Source: Ichthyophthirius multifiliis (Eukaryota; Ciliophora; Oligohymenophorea; Hymenostomatida). Taken from it: a stretch of DNA of 31,692 nt. The notes beneath the pieces were generated by a model, which was not told where the DNA came from, did no database searches, and worked only from the letters and a program-made list of their open reading frames with translations. The stretch covers positions 2,712 through 34,403 of the forward strand of contig NW_004086451.1 in assembly GCF_000220395.1 (NCBI RefSeq), given 5' to 3'. Below, piece by piece: positions 1 through 10,999 of this stretch; position 1 is the first letter of the stretch; the number at the start of each line of letters is the position of its first letter. Both the position numbers and the translations under genes were made by a program.

Positions 1-1
1 A

Positions 2-106
2 TCTGCCGAAACTAAATTCAAATAATAAAAAAAGAAAAAAGATTCATTCGAATAAATTTTTTAGGAAGTAAATTAATTGTTTAATAAATAAGAATATAAA
101 TAATGA
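2..106 (+). CDS. C-terminal tail of a gene cut by the left window edge
   Basis: Frame 2 is open from the first bases and reads as a charged, glutamine-rich tail that includes KKKKDSFEQIFQEVNQLFN. It ends at two adjacent TGA codons (104-106 and 107-109). TAA and TAG occur in frame and must be read as Gln. The sequence looks like the last, probably helical, segment of a protein. Too little is present to name a family. The tandem TGA supports a real gene end in a genome where TGA is the only stop. The other two frames are also open here because TGA is rare in such A/T-rich DNA, so confidence is only moderate. Confidence 0.45.
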
Positions 107-109
107 TGA

Positions 110-436
110 AAAATAATTTAAAGAAAAATTTGAAAATGCCTATAAATACCTATAATTTCTTAAAAAACGGCTTTAAAATTTGTTTTTTTAAGTTTATTTA
201 ATGAAACTTAAGAAGATTATATTTTAAAAATATATGAAAATGCATTTGTAAATCCATTTAATTATTTTAAAATTTTTGGTTTGTATTTATATTTTGTAAA
301 AAAAATTTTCAATAATTAATAATTTAATATTAAATGGATTGATTAATATCTGGTTTCCAAAAAAATTAATTTTTAAAAAGAAAACGTAAAATAAATATAT
401 ATATAAAATTTATAAAAATTATATATAAAATAAAGT
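110..436. other. A/T-rich spacer upstream of the HECT gene
   Basis: About 330 bases of A/T-rich sequence between the tail of the left-edge gene and the presumed start of the HECT ligase. The HECT reading frame is already open from 343 but has no ATG there, so a 5' exon or the real leader may lie inside this stretch. No other signal was seen. Confidence 0.5.
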
Positions 437-3337
437 ATGATGAATCATATATTTAAACGATTTAAAATATAGTAAATAAAGTCATTAAATATATAAAGTT
501 TTTATTATTTGATAAAAAATATGGCCTATATTTTTTAAATTTCTAAGAATTTATTAATCTCAAAGCATTTGAAAATATAGAAATAATCGAAAATATTAAT
601 AAGGATTTTACACCTGAATAAAATGATATAATCTACCAAAATATTGAAGAGAAAAACTTATAATTAACAAAAAAAAAACATTCTAATATTGATTTTAGAA
701 TTAATTATGAAATTGTAAATAATGATAATAATTACTAATAATATAAAACTTTCGAAGAAATAGTTATTGATTTGTTAAAAATTACTACAAATAAATAAAA
801 TTTAGGTAAATTTGATAAGGATGTTACATTTGAAGATATTGGTTTTAAAAATGTTGATTTTAATGATGATACTTATTAAAATATTTTCGATAATATTCAA
901 GAATTTTATTGTTTATATAGAAAAACTGTTTAAGTTATAAATATAAATACAAATAATTAAAATTTAAAAAATTAAATCATTCAATAAAACGGCTCTAAAA
1001 ATTTTAGTATTTTAGATTTTTATAATTCTAAAATATATAAGGTTAATGGAAAAATAGCTAATAACGATATATATTAATTAATAATTAATTATTTTATAAT
1101 GAATGGTAAAAAAATTATAGATTCTTCATTTACATTAGAGATTTTTGACTATGATATATTAGATAATAAGACGTTCATATTTATTTGTGGGTATATGTTT
1201 GAAAAATATGGCTAACAAATGAAAAGAGTAGGAGAGAAATTTTTGAACAGAATAATAGAAGTTAAAAATCAACTAAAAGAAAAATATAAAGTCGAGAATT
1301 TCTATGAAGATATATTTAATGAAGAAAATACAAATGTTACATATAAAGCATAATAATAATTTTAAAGTACTGTCAGTAATTTTGATAATTTTTATAGTTA
1401 TTATATGTAATCATATTATACAAATCTCAAGTATTTGATAAAATAAATACATAAAATTTTAACTTTCAAAATGAAGTTTTATTATAATGAATATGAAAAT
1501 CTCAAAAATAATAAAGATGAATAAATAGCTTAAGATTGGTACAAATAGAAATTTCTTTAGGAAGAAAATGCTATTTTTGACAACATTAAACATCTGTTAA
1601 TAGATTAATGTAAGAATTTAAAAGAATTCTATTAAATATTATGTGAAACCATAAACTAATGTTTATTACTTGAAAAAGTATCCGATGATGACTATAACTT
1701 TATTTATTATGGTTTTCATACTTTTTAAAATCCATTTAAATCTTTGGTAAAAATATATTAAACATTCTTTGAATAAAAATAAAATAATAATTATTAAGAA
1801 AATAATGAATAATAATATTAAAAATTAAATGAAATGACAGTTTTGAATAAAATATTTACTTATGCTTCAAATGAAGAATAAGAACAACATAACTTTAATA
1901 TAGAAGTTAATTAATAATTATCTTTAAATATAGTAAAGTAATAACAATTTTAAATTCATGATATATATGAACTTATAAAAAACAAATTCCTTAATTTAGT
2001 TTTAAAAATTATCAAAAGTAATAAAGTTTGGATTAAATTTATAGAAGATTTACACTCAAAAAAATTAACTTTTAATTAAAAATTAAAAATTATTTAGTAT
2101 TTTTTTTTTTTTTTATTAAAAAAAAAAAAAAATTAAAATAAATAGATTGAGAATTTAACATTATTAAAAATAATAATAACATTCATATGCTCCTATTTAA
2201 TTATATATTGATAGAGACTAAATTTGGTATTCCGCCTATAAAACATTAATTAAATAAAACGGAATAATATTAGTTAAAATAAATTCGATATTTACTTTAA
2301 TAACGAAATTGGAGTAGATGCTGGTGGTCTATCAAGAGAGTTCTATGCATTAGTATTTAAAGATTTATTAGATCCCGAAAAAGGGTTTTTCTAGCTTTCT
2401 TCGAACGGAATCACAATGTAACCTTCTCCAAACTCAATAATAATAGTAGATCATTTATTACACTTTTAGATGGCAGGAAGATTAGTAGCAAAGACATTTA
2501 TTGATGGGTTTACTTGCGAAGTTGATTTTACCAAATCCTTTTTGAAGCAAATTCTTGGATAACCTCTTTATATTAATGATTTGGAAGATATTGACCCTTA
2601 AATGGCTAAAGGGTTAATGGATATTCTCTAAAATAGTGTAGAAGGACTAGATTTAGATTTTACATATACTATTAATTAATTTGGAGAATAGAAAGTTATC
2701 GAGTTAATTCCTAACGGAAGTAATATTGAAGTTACGGAGGAAAACAAAAAAAATTATGTGAAAGAATTAGCATACTTTAGGATGGTTAAATAAATTGAAA
2801 CTTAAGTTTAAGCATTTAAAAAAGGCTTTTATGAAGTTATTCCCTTAGAATATATAAAAATAGTTTCTGTAAGAGAATTAGGTCATAGATTATCAGGAAA
2901 TCATATTATTGATAGTATTTTTTTTTTTAATTTAAATTTATATAAATAAATTAAAAAAAAGTTAATGATATGAAACAAAATTTGATTTTCAAAAGACGGA
3001 TATAATTAAGATTCAGATTAAATTAAATGGTTATTTGAAATTTTAGAGGAATACGATTAAGAACAAAGGGCAGGATTTTTATTCTTTACTACTGGATCAT
3101 TTAAAGTTCCTTTTGGTGGCTTTTAGAACTTCAATATTACTATTATTAAAAGTAATAGTGATGAGTTATCTTTACCTGTTTCTCATACTTGCTTCTAAGA
3201 ATTAGGTATTTAAAAATTACATGTATTTTTTATGATTTTTTATTTTAGAGATACCTTTGTATCCAACTAAAGAGATAATGAAAGAAAAACTTGATTTTTC
3301 TTTTAGTAAAGGATAAATAGGATTTCATATAAAATGA
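437..3337 (+). CDS. HECT-type E3 ubiquitin ligase
   Basis: E3 ligase that takes ubiquitin from an E2 onto its own cysteine and then passes it to a substrate. The C-terminal third is a clear HECT domain: GVDAGGLSREFY near 2311-2346, HLLHFQMAGRLVAKTF near 2449-2502, IDINDMKQN after the second intron, WLFEILEEYDQEQRAGFLFF, TTGSFKVPFGGF, and SHTCFQEL with the catalytic Cys codon at 3190-3192. It ends in GFHIK and TGA. Three GT..AG introns fit exactly: 2097-2145, 2915-2961 and 3206-3248. The roughly 500 residues before the HECT domain are Asn/Lys/Gln-rich and unrecognised. The start is uncertain: the coding frame runs from 343 without an ATG until about 1100, while ATGs at 437 and 521 lie one frame away. 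Two further one-base offsets at A runs (about 2256-2259 and 2991-2994) must be bridged to keep the conserved frame, so the gene is either mis-assembled at homopolymers or damaged. Confidence 0.85.
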
Positions 3338-4625
3338 AATTATATTCTTTATATTTTGATAATTTTTTTATATTATTTAAATTTATATTTTTTTTTTTTC
3401 GAATAAATATAAGATAATTTATAAAAAAAATATTTTGTTATTGTCAAAAAATATTATTTTTATTATAATTAAGTTATTTTTGATAATATGGCGATTTTTG
3501 AAAAGGATGCTTTTTTTACATGCATAAATTTTAGAAAATAATAACAAAAATATAATCAAATTATTTTTGTAAAAAAATATATAATAAACAAACCAAATTT
3601 CTCTAATTATTTGTTTTATTTATATAAATCAATATTTTATTAAAGATTGATAAAATTTTAAATTTATAAACAAAAATTAAATATAAAATGCATATACAAT
3701 GAATGAAACTAAATACAAAACTATTAGTTAATATAAAAAAAAAATACATTATATAAATAATGTCCAAAAAAAAAAATTAATAAAGAAAAAAAATATAATA
3801 AAAAATTAATTTTCTTATTAATATTATAATTTAAAATTAAATAAAATAAAAAGATATAGATTTTATTCTTTTTCTTAATTAAAATACCAAAATTAAAATA
3901 TTAATTAAATTAGATTTACGCACGAAATCTTCGCGAAACATCTATAGAAATTTGTTTTGAATAAAAAAAAACTTAGATATTAAAAAAAATACATAATATT
4001 TCGAATGAAAAGATAAATAATATTATTAAATAAAAATATAAAAATATTTTTAAGAAATATAATAAATATATATATAAAAAAAAGATATTATTGGATAAAT
4101 AAATAAAATTGATTTATTAATTTTAATTATGTAATATTAATAAAAAAAATACTTATAAAAATATTAAATATATAAAGATAATATTATTTAATTTAAATAT
4201 TAAATAACTAATTTATTAATTATTCTATATATTTTAATAAATTAATATTTATTAATATTTTATTTTTACTTAATTTATTTTTGTTGAATATATTAAATAT
4301 TATTTATAGGAAAAAATTTAATTATTTTATAAAAATTATATATTTTTTTTTTTATATTTTCTTTAACCTTATAAAAAACGCAAGATTTTAATGATTTTAT
4401 AAATATAAAATATTATATTAGATATACGAATACTTTTATTAATAATTCTTAAATAAATAAAAAAAAAAAATTGTAAACTTTTATTATTCATAAAAGAATA
4501 TAAAATAAAAATAATAAAATTATTATAATTACTCTTTTATTAAATTAAACTAATTAATAGAGGATTAGATAAAAGAAAAGAAAAGAAAAAATATAAAATA
4601 AATATAATTAATTAATTATTTAAGA
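3338..4625. other. Long A/T-only intergenic stretch
   Basis: About 1.3 kb of almost pure A/T between the HECT gene and the next possible gene. No conserved reading frame was found on either strand, and no tRNA-like or repeat-element structure. The one exception is the G/C-richer island at 3920-3941, listed separately. Confidence 0.6.
3920..3941 (-). other. Isolated G/C-richer 22-base island with splice-like borders
   Basis: On the minus strand this 22-mer starts with ATG, reads ATGTTTCGCGAAGATTTCG and ends in TGC. It is preceded directly by TATAG and followed by GTAAAT, which are the acceptor and donor patterns of the confirmed introns here. About half of its bases are G or C, in a spacer that is nearly all A/T. 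It also holds the palindrome TTCGCGAA, which resembles an E2F-type site. It could be a micro-exon, a protein-binding site or a remnant. Nothing around it decides this. Confidence 0.25.
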
Positions 4626-5034
4626 ATGTTTAAATTTTAAAAAAATTTGTATAAAATTATGTTATTAAGGAAAAAATAACGATTTTAATATATAAACTAT
4701 TTGTTAAGGTATAAATAAAAATTAGAAAATAATAGTCAAATAAAAAAAAAAAATTAATAAGAAAAAGTTTTTATTAAAATAAATGTAATTAAAAGAAAAC
4801 TATGACCTATATAAGAAGAATAATTTGAGACTTTATATTAATTAAATATTCAGAAATATAAATAATTCTTTAAAAATTATTAAAAAAGCTTAAAGTTTCC
4901 CAAATTATAACCTCTGAACATAATATTTAATTTAAAGTATGAATATGAAGTGTTTAATATTTTCAAAAATGATAAAAAACTAAGATTTTCTAGAAATCCA
5001 AAATTATATTAAATAATTTATAAAAAAATTAAGT
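4626..5034 (+). CDS. Possible small gene, unrecognised
   Basis: A doubtful short gene on the same strand as the ENT transporter. From an ATG at 4626 the sequence reads MFKFQKNLYKIMLLRKK, a basic start that could be a targeting peptide. A second block from 4783 gives MQLKENYDLYKKNNLRLYIN, followed in an offset frame by NIIFNLKYEYEVFNIFKN and RFSRNPKLYQIIYKKIK. The blocks lie in different frames, so a small intron and at least one homopolymer offset (for example the TTT before CCC near 4896) would be needed to connect them. The amino-acid texture (Tyr, Pro, Arg, varied codons) is more protein-like than the surrounding spacer. No family is recognised and the 3' end is not fixed. It may be a pseudogene. 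Confidence 0.33.
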
Positions 5035-5301
5035 AATTTTTTTAATAAAATTATATATTTTTATTTTTTATGTTTTAATTAATATTTATAAAATTTTTTT
5101 TAGAATTTTTATTTTTTTAGATAATAATTGTTCCGTTTTTTTTTTTTTATTTTTTTCCATATAAAATAAGTAAACCAGAAATTAAGAAAAAAAGAAAAAA
5201 AAGAAAAAAAAAAATAGAAATTCTTAAATTTACATTATGTGTGTTATTTTTTTTTAAAAAAAAAGAAGATTTTATTAATAAAAAATAAAAAAATAAAAAA
5301 A

Positions 5302-6496
5302 ATGGAATAAACATTTCTAAAATAACAACAAAATATTGAAACTAAAAAAAAAGAATAGCCTATTCCTATTTTTTTTATAAGGAACAATTTCTTTATTAGG
5401 ATATAATGCCATTCTTGGTTCTTTAGACTATTTTTAGTAAAAATTCGAATAATTTAACATATATTTTTATCTTCCTTTACCTCCTATGATATCATTTAAT
5501 ATAATTTCAATTTTAATGCCTAAAATTGTCCAATTAATATCCTATTAGATTCGGATAATTGCTAGTATATTTTTTATGATTTTAATATTGATTTTTTTTC
5601 CTATTACAGCTAATTATATGTCTAACAGTGGATAAGGGTTTGCTTTAATTATGTTTTTGTCATTTACTTGGGGAATTTTCGGGCAATTATTTAATAGTTC
5701 GTGTGTAGGTTTAGCATGTTAGATGGGAGATAAATACATTATTTATTATAATACGGGAAGTTCTTTTAGTGGAATAATGATTACTGTGACTAGGATTATT
5801 AGTGTACTTTCTTATTAGTAAAATAATAATATTTCAACACTATAATATTTCATAACGGCTTGCTTTGTTAATATATTAGGGGTAATAATGCATTATTATT
5901 TTATGAAAAATGATGTATATAATTAATATAAACAGAAAATGATTTTAATATAAGAAATTAATAATAATAATAAAAGTGAATAAAATGTATTTAAGATTTA
6001 TTTATAGACTTTAATAGAAATAATACCATTTGTAATGCTAATGTTTATTTCTAATGTTTAAGCTAATATAGTATATCCAGGTATGGTACTTTCTAGTGGT
6101 TTATAAAATAGGACATAAACCTGGAGTAGTCTATGGATCGTTTTTATGCACAATTTTAGTAATGTTTTAGGTAAATTAAGCTCAGTTTGGAGAAAAATAT
6201 ATAATACAAAAATCATTTTATTTATTATATTAGGTAGATGTTTTTAATGTGTGATTTTTGTGTATAATTATTTAAAATAAGACAAAAGTATTTTTTAATA
6301 GAATTGGATTATCTGTATTAATATTATTGTATTTTCATTTTTGTGTGGATTAACTGATAGTGCGCTTTTTGTTATTTCAAGTGAGTAGAATTTTGAAAAT
6401 GTAAAAAAATAATAAGCAGGGTTTTTATTGGCCTTCTCGTTAACAATAGGTATTATGGTTGGAGTCTTTTTAGCTTTACCGTTTACACAAATATGA
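5302..6496 (+). CDS. Equilibrative nucleoside transporter (ENT/SLC29 family)
   Basis: Polytopic membrane protein of about 397 residues, expected to carry nucleosides or nucleobases. Most parasitic or phagotrophic protists depend on such carriers for purine salvage. The call rests on the ENT layout: a first helix with LLGYNAILGSLDYF, about ten further hydrophobic segments, a hydrophilic Asn/Lys loop after the sixth (NDVYNQYKQKM region), and a second half opening with IIPFVMLMFISNVQANIVYP followed by FMHNFSNVLGKLSSVW at the position of the family's FN..D..GR signature. It has no introns and ends at TGA 6494-6496. The T8 run at 5369-5376 holds one base too many: the ATG frame (MEQTFLKQQQN) and the first-helix frame differ by one. 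A T7 reading gives 398 codons exactly. Substrate preference cannot be told from the sequence. Confidence 0.83.
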
Positions 6497-6640
6497 ATTT
6501 TATTAAAAGCTAATAATCAATAAATACATAAATAAAAATAATTAAAAAAAGTTTGTATTATTTTTCATCTTTATGTATTATATATATATTAAAAATAAAT
6601 TATATGATTATTATATTTGAATGTAAATTTATAAAATATA

Positions 6641-6730
6641 AATAAATATATATATATATATATATAAATATATATATATATATTTATTTATATAAATATA
6701 TATTTATTTATATATATATATGTTTATTTA
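6641..6730. repeat. TA-rich microsatellite between convergent genes
   Basis: Imperfect (TA)n with TTTA/TAAA interruptions, lying in the 255-base gap between the 3' ends of the ENT transporter (+) and UFSP2 (-). It is probably part of both 3' untranslated regions. No gene signal was seen. Confidence 0.8.
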
Positions 6731-6751
6731 TTTATTTGAATATTTTTTTTA

Positions 6752-8392
6752 TCATATTCTTAATGGCATACAGAAATTATAAAATACTCCATTTTAAAAA
6801 AGCTCCTTTCCTTACCAAAAAACACCTCCTTTTTCTGTGCATTTTGATATATTATCTTATCCAGTATAATGAGGATCTAATATTAAAAATTTAACATTTT
6901 CTTCTTATTTATTTTATTCTTTCTCTATATCAATTCCTAATAATGTAGAAGCTTTTACACCACCTCCAAACATTATAGGAGTTCCTTCTTATAAAAAGTG
7001 ATTTCTAAACTCATGTACATAATCTAAGATTTAACTACCGTCTCTTACATGTACTATTTTGCACTCACATTATATTAATTTTTATAATACATAAGACACT
7101 TCAAATGCTCCTATCCATTCTTGACTACCCACAAAAGGTTGACTTTTATCACCTATATCTACTAGAATTTGTTATATTTAACGAATTTACGGCATAACGA
7201 ATTCCTCTCTGAGCTTATTTTCTTTAAAAAAACTTAATATTGTCTATAAAGAACGATATGCGCAACCCCAGCCTTCGTCGTTTATATTATCTTGGAGATA
7301 ATGGTAGTAAAGATAAGGTCCATATACTGTATATCTACGTGAATTATCTTTTTTTTTTAGAGGTAAATATGTGTGAATGTTTCTAATTCTATTTTCGGAA
7401 AAAGTACATTAATTTATATTTAGATATTTTTATGGAGAGATAAAACTAATTTTTTTTTCATTTGTAAAAAATCGTGTACTTTTTTAGTTTAAATTTGACA
7501 AAATTAATAAAGGTTAATCATATATAGGGAATATATTTGGGTAAAATTGATTATTTTTTATTAGTATTTTTTGAAATTTTTAAAAGTGCCTTTCGGCTTC
7601 TATATTGTGCTAAGAATCGAGTTTAATATACGATAAAAAATCAAGTTATTTTTGTGGGTTTTATATATTATTTATTGTAAAGGAAATTGGCTCGTTTATG
7701 TTTTCGGGTTTTTATTTTGTAGTGTAAAAAATTTACAGTTTTAATTCGGGATTTTTAAATAAAGAACTTGTTTTGGATATTTTATCAAGTTATTTTTTTA
7801 TTTATTCTTTTAGATTTTGGATTACTTTTTAAAGGCTTTCTGAAGGAAGTTTAATATCTTAGATTTTGTAGTATTTTAGTGATTTTTCGAAGTTTTATGA
7901 TGTATTAAGGTCTCCAGAGGTAGATGTAAGGATGTAGTATTGCTTTAAAATGTCGTTTGTGGCTGCAGGCTTTAATATGGAGATTTTTGAGCCTGTTAAA
8001 GAATCTTCTATGGATAAATTGGACCTGTTTAAAGTCAAAAATACTAGTTCTTCGGTAAAAAATTCGGTTTAAGAGGATAATATAGCCGATACTTTTTGAC
8101 AAAAATCACTGGGGAGAGCTTTATAGGAGATTAGACCATTTATTTTAACATTAAGGGGTAAATATGTGTCTAAATATGCTATTTCTTCTTGTATTTTTTC
8201 TTAAAATTTATCTATATTTTGATCAATGAAAACCTAATAGAGAGTTTCGGAAAGATTAAGTGCTTATAATATGTGAAATGGATGTCCATTTAAACATAAT
8301 GTCCATGCAAAAAGAGAATTTTAAGGAATAAATTCAGATTCTAATTCAGAAAGTTTTTAATTTAAACTATAAAAAATTAAATATTCTTTCAT
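6752..8392 (-). CDS. UFSP2: Ufm1-specific protease 2 (UfSP2-like cysteine protease)
   Basis: Cysteine protease that matures the ubiquitin-like modifier UFM1 and removes it from targets. UFMylation acts mainly at the endoplasmic reticulum and on ribosomes. The single exon encodes 546 residues with no frame breaks. Near the C-terminus are DEGWGCAYRSLQ with catalytic Cys377, VGSQEWIGAFEV, GTPIMFGGGVKAS and LILDPHYTGQD with Asp506 and His508, the Cys/Asp/His layout of the family. The last residues YNFCMPLRI also fit UfSP2. The first 370 residues are a less conserved N-terminal region, longer than in human UFSP2 (469 residues in all). Many in-frame TAA/TAG are read as Gln, including one directly after the catalytic motif. 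It faces the ENT gene tail to tail and lies downstream of the CAP gene on the same strand. Confidence 0.93.
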
Positions 8393-8840
8393 TTATTTTT
8401 ATATTTTTTTAGTTTAAAAAAAAAAAAAAATTAGAAAAAGATATTTTTTTACATATAGGCATATATATATACAAAAAAAAAAAATATGATAAAATGTAAG
8501 TATTATTTTTAAGTAAATTAATAAAAAAAAAGTATTTATTTATTATTTATATAAAACTTTATTTTTATTTTTCAAAAAAAAAAAAAAAAAAAATTCGCTC
8601 AAATTAATAATAAAGAAATAAACAAGAAAAGTGAAAAAAGCATAAAAATAGAACTATCATTATCATTATCAATTAAAATATTCTAATTGTTTAATCCGAC
8701 ATTTTTTTTTGTTAAATTAATAGGATCTATATAGTTTTAAAAGAAAATGTGTGAACTTTAATTAATACTTATACTTATTAAAAAAAATATATATTTATAA
8801 ATTATTGATTATAAAGAATAATACGTTTTATTATCAACTG
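8393..8840. other. Spacer upstream of UFSP2
   Basis: A/T-rich gap of about 450 bases containing poly(A) and poly(T) tracts, for example a long A run near 8575-8593. It should include the UFSP2 promoter, but no motif can be singled out. Confidence 0.5.
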
Positions 8841-9790
8841 TCAAAATTTACATTGAAACTAAATATTGAGGTATATTAAAAATAGTAGATGAAATCTAAA
8901 AATCTTAACTTTCCTAATTATTACTAAAAAGATAAAATTATAGTAATATATAATTGATTTTAAAATATTTAAAATACTTATTAGGAATAAATCTTATGTT
9001 TATCTTATTACTTAGGTTTATTTTATATCAAATAAAGTAGGTTAAACATATCTAATATAAATTTAAAATATAAATATATATAAAAATATATATATATAAA
9101 TATATATATATTTATATAATTTATATATATTTATTTATTAAATATTATACTTTTTTTATATTTTTATTATTATTTTTTTTAAATTTTATTTTTATAATAA
9201 AATATTTATAAATAAAAATAATTTTTAAATAAAAAAATATTATTGTTATTTTTTAATATTATAGATTTAATTTTTTATTTATATATAAAATATTTATTTT
9301 TTTATTTACCCGTATGGAATAGTTTTTAAATTTGGCAAAGTATATTAAACTGTTTAATAAAAAGAATTTTGTGCAGTTGCTGTTTTAGTTGAATATATAG
9401 GTTAAGGTACCTATAATTGTTCTCTATATTAATTTTTAATAATTTTTTTTTTTTTGTATTTTACACATCATCTAAAGTTTCAATTCCTTCAACATCATTA
9501 AAAGTTGTTATAATAGATGTTTAATGACTTGCATTTTATTCAATTTATGTAATAAATGTAGAATTAACTGATTTTAAAGTGCCTCCGTTAATAAATTCAT
9601 TTGGACTTATGAAATTTCTTTTTGTAGGATTTACTTTTTAAGGATTATTTATTGGTTATCTAAAAATATTAATTTAATAAATTAATAAAAATAAAATTTG
9701 TAAACGTATTTTCAGCAAAAGAAGATTTATGACTTTTTATATATATATATAAAAAATATATATAAAATATTAATTATATTATATTTATAT

Positions 9791-9838
<48 letters not shown>

Positions 9839-10653
9839 TTATTTACAATGGACTTTTATATATTGTTTCAGTATCAGTTATTCCTTTTAAATCCTAATTT
9901 TATTATTTTCTTATAAATAATTTTAATTTTAATTTTTACCTTTAATTCTCCGCATAAAGCAGGATATATTTTACTACATGTTAATCCTGTAGGACATTTA
10001 GAACATGGTTCTCCTATTATGTAGACTTATCCATTATTTTAATTTACAAAACTTTCACTATCAGGTTTATTATTTTATTATAATTAACAATTCTATATAT
10101 TTTATCTATGTTTTTTTTTTTTTTTTTTTTTTACCATTTAAGTCTTTACTCTTTAATCATCATTATCTAAATATGTAGTTGCTCCACATCCTATTTAATT
10201 CACAGAACCCCAAATCATGGCTGTGTATTAGTTTATATTATCCGATCCTATAAAACTAGCAATTATTCTAGGAGTAAAACTGTTTACTTGATTATACCAA
10301 TTCATTAAAGGATCCAATGGGTCAAAATTGGTTCCAAATTTAACATCTAAATTTTCAATAGTACCCTCTACAGTTGCACTTTTATCTCCTTTACATGAGT
10401 CTGATTAAGCTTATGCTGCAGTGGATAAGGAAGAACTCCAATTTACTACTTACATATTGGATGCTTTTGGTTAGGAACTATTTTAGCCGCTTGCTATATA
10501 TTATCTATATTCGTTTATTCTATGAAGTATTGCTAATTTCATTTCGTCAGATAAATTTTATACACCAACACCTGGTGGGGTTATATTACAGTTCTAAGTG
10601 CTTTATTTTAATATAATAAATGTTAAAAATAGTAGTATTTATATGTTTTTCAT
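8841..10653 (-). CDS. Secreted CAP/CRISP-like (SCP domain) protein
   Basis: Extracellular CAP-superfamily protein. Exon 1 (10653-10135) begins with a signal peptide, MKNIQILLFLTFIILKQSTQ, then the CAP domain with LHRINEYRQYIASG (helix 1), NMQVVNWSSSLSTAAQAQSD (second motif) and QYTAMIWGSVNQIGCGATTY (the HYTQMVW..GCG motif with Gln for the usual His). After a 42-base intron comes a Cys-rich hinge, GEPCSKCPTGLTCSK then ALCGELK, as in CRISPs. Introns with exact frame fit are 10093-10134, 9894-9939, 9733-9846, 9660-9705 and 9411-9466. The exon starting at 9410 reads VPQPIYSTKTATAQNSF up to about 9310 and has no stop there. A further intron (9052-9309) and last exon to TGA at 8841 are my best guess but weak. 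No catalytic activity is expected. Roles of protist CAP proteins are largely unknown. Confidence 0.8.
9798..9830. repeat. (AT)n microsatellite inside a CAP-gene intron
   Basis: A pure AT dinucleotide run of about 16 units within intron 9733-9846. It accounts for that intron being more than twice the length of its neighbours (42-56 bases). Confidence 0.85.
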
Positions 10654-10690
10654 GTTTTTTCTTGTTTTTTCTTGTTTTTTCTTGTTTTTT
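10651..10690. repeat. Four 10-bp CTTGTTTTTT-type units at the CAP start codon
   Basis: Four tandem decamers, three CTTGTTTTTT and one CATGTTTTTT (+ strand). The variant unit (10651-10660) carries the complement of the CAP start codon at 10651-10653, so the leader of this gene is the repeat AAAAAACAAG on the coding strand. Confidence 0.85.
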
Positions 10691-10999
10691 TTTTTTAAAA
10701 TATTTTTCTTTTACTTTATTTTTATAATATTATTTTTTATTTTATTTTTTTTTTAAAAAAAAATATTATAAAAAAGCCTTTTTTTTAAAAAAAAAATTTT
10801 GCTATTTTTTCCCTTTTATTTAAGACGTTAATTTATGTATTTTTTTTTTTTTAAAAAAAAAAAAAAACAAAAAAAATATTATGTATCTTTTATTATGTTT
10901 TAATATTTTTATTTTTTTTTTAAAAAAAAAAAACTCTACAAAAATAAAAAAAAAATTAAAATTAAAATTTTATGAAATATCAAACAACTAAAATTTTTT
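10654..10999. other. Spacer with stacked T(n)A(n) palindromes
   Basis: Gap between the CAP start and the end of the PLD6-like gene. Beyond the decamer repeat it holds several runs of T directly followed by runs of A (about 10748-10763, 10783-10796, 10841-10867, 10911-10933), each able to fold back on itself. No coding frame was recognised. Confidence 0.6.
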
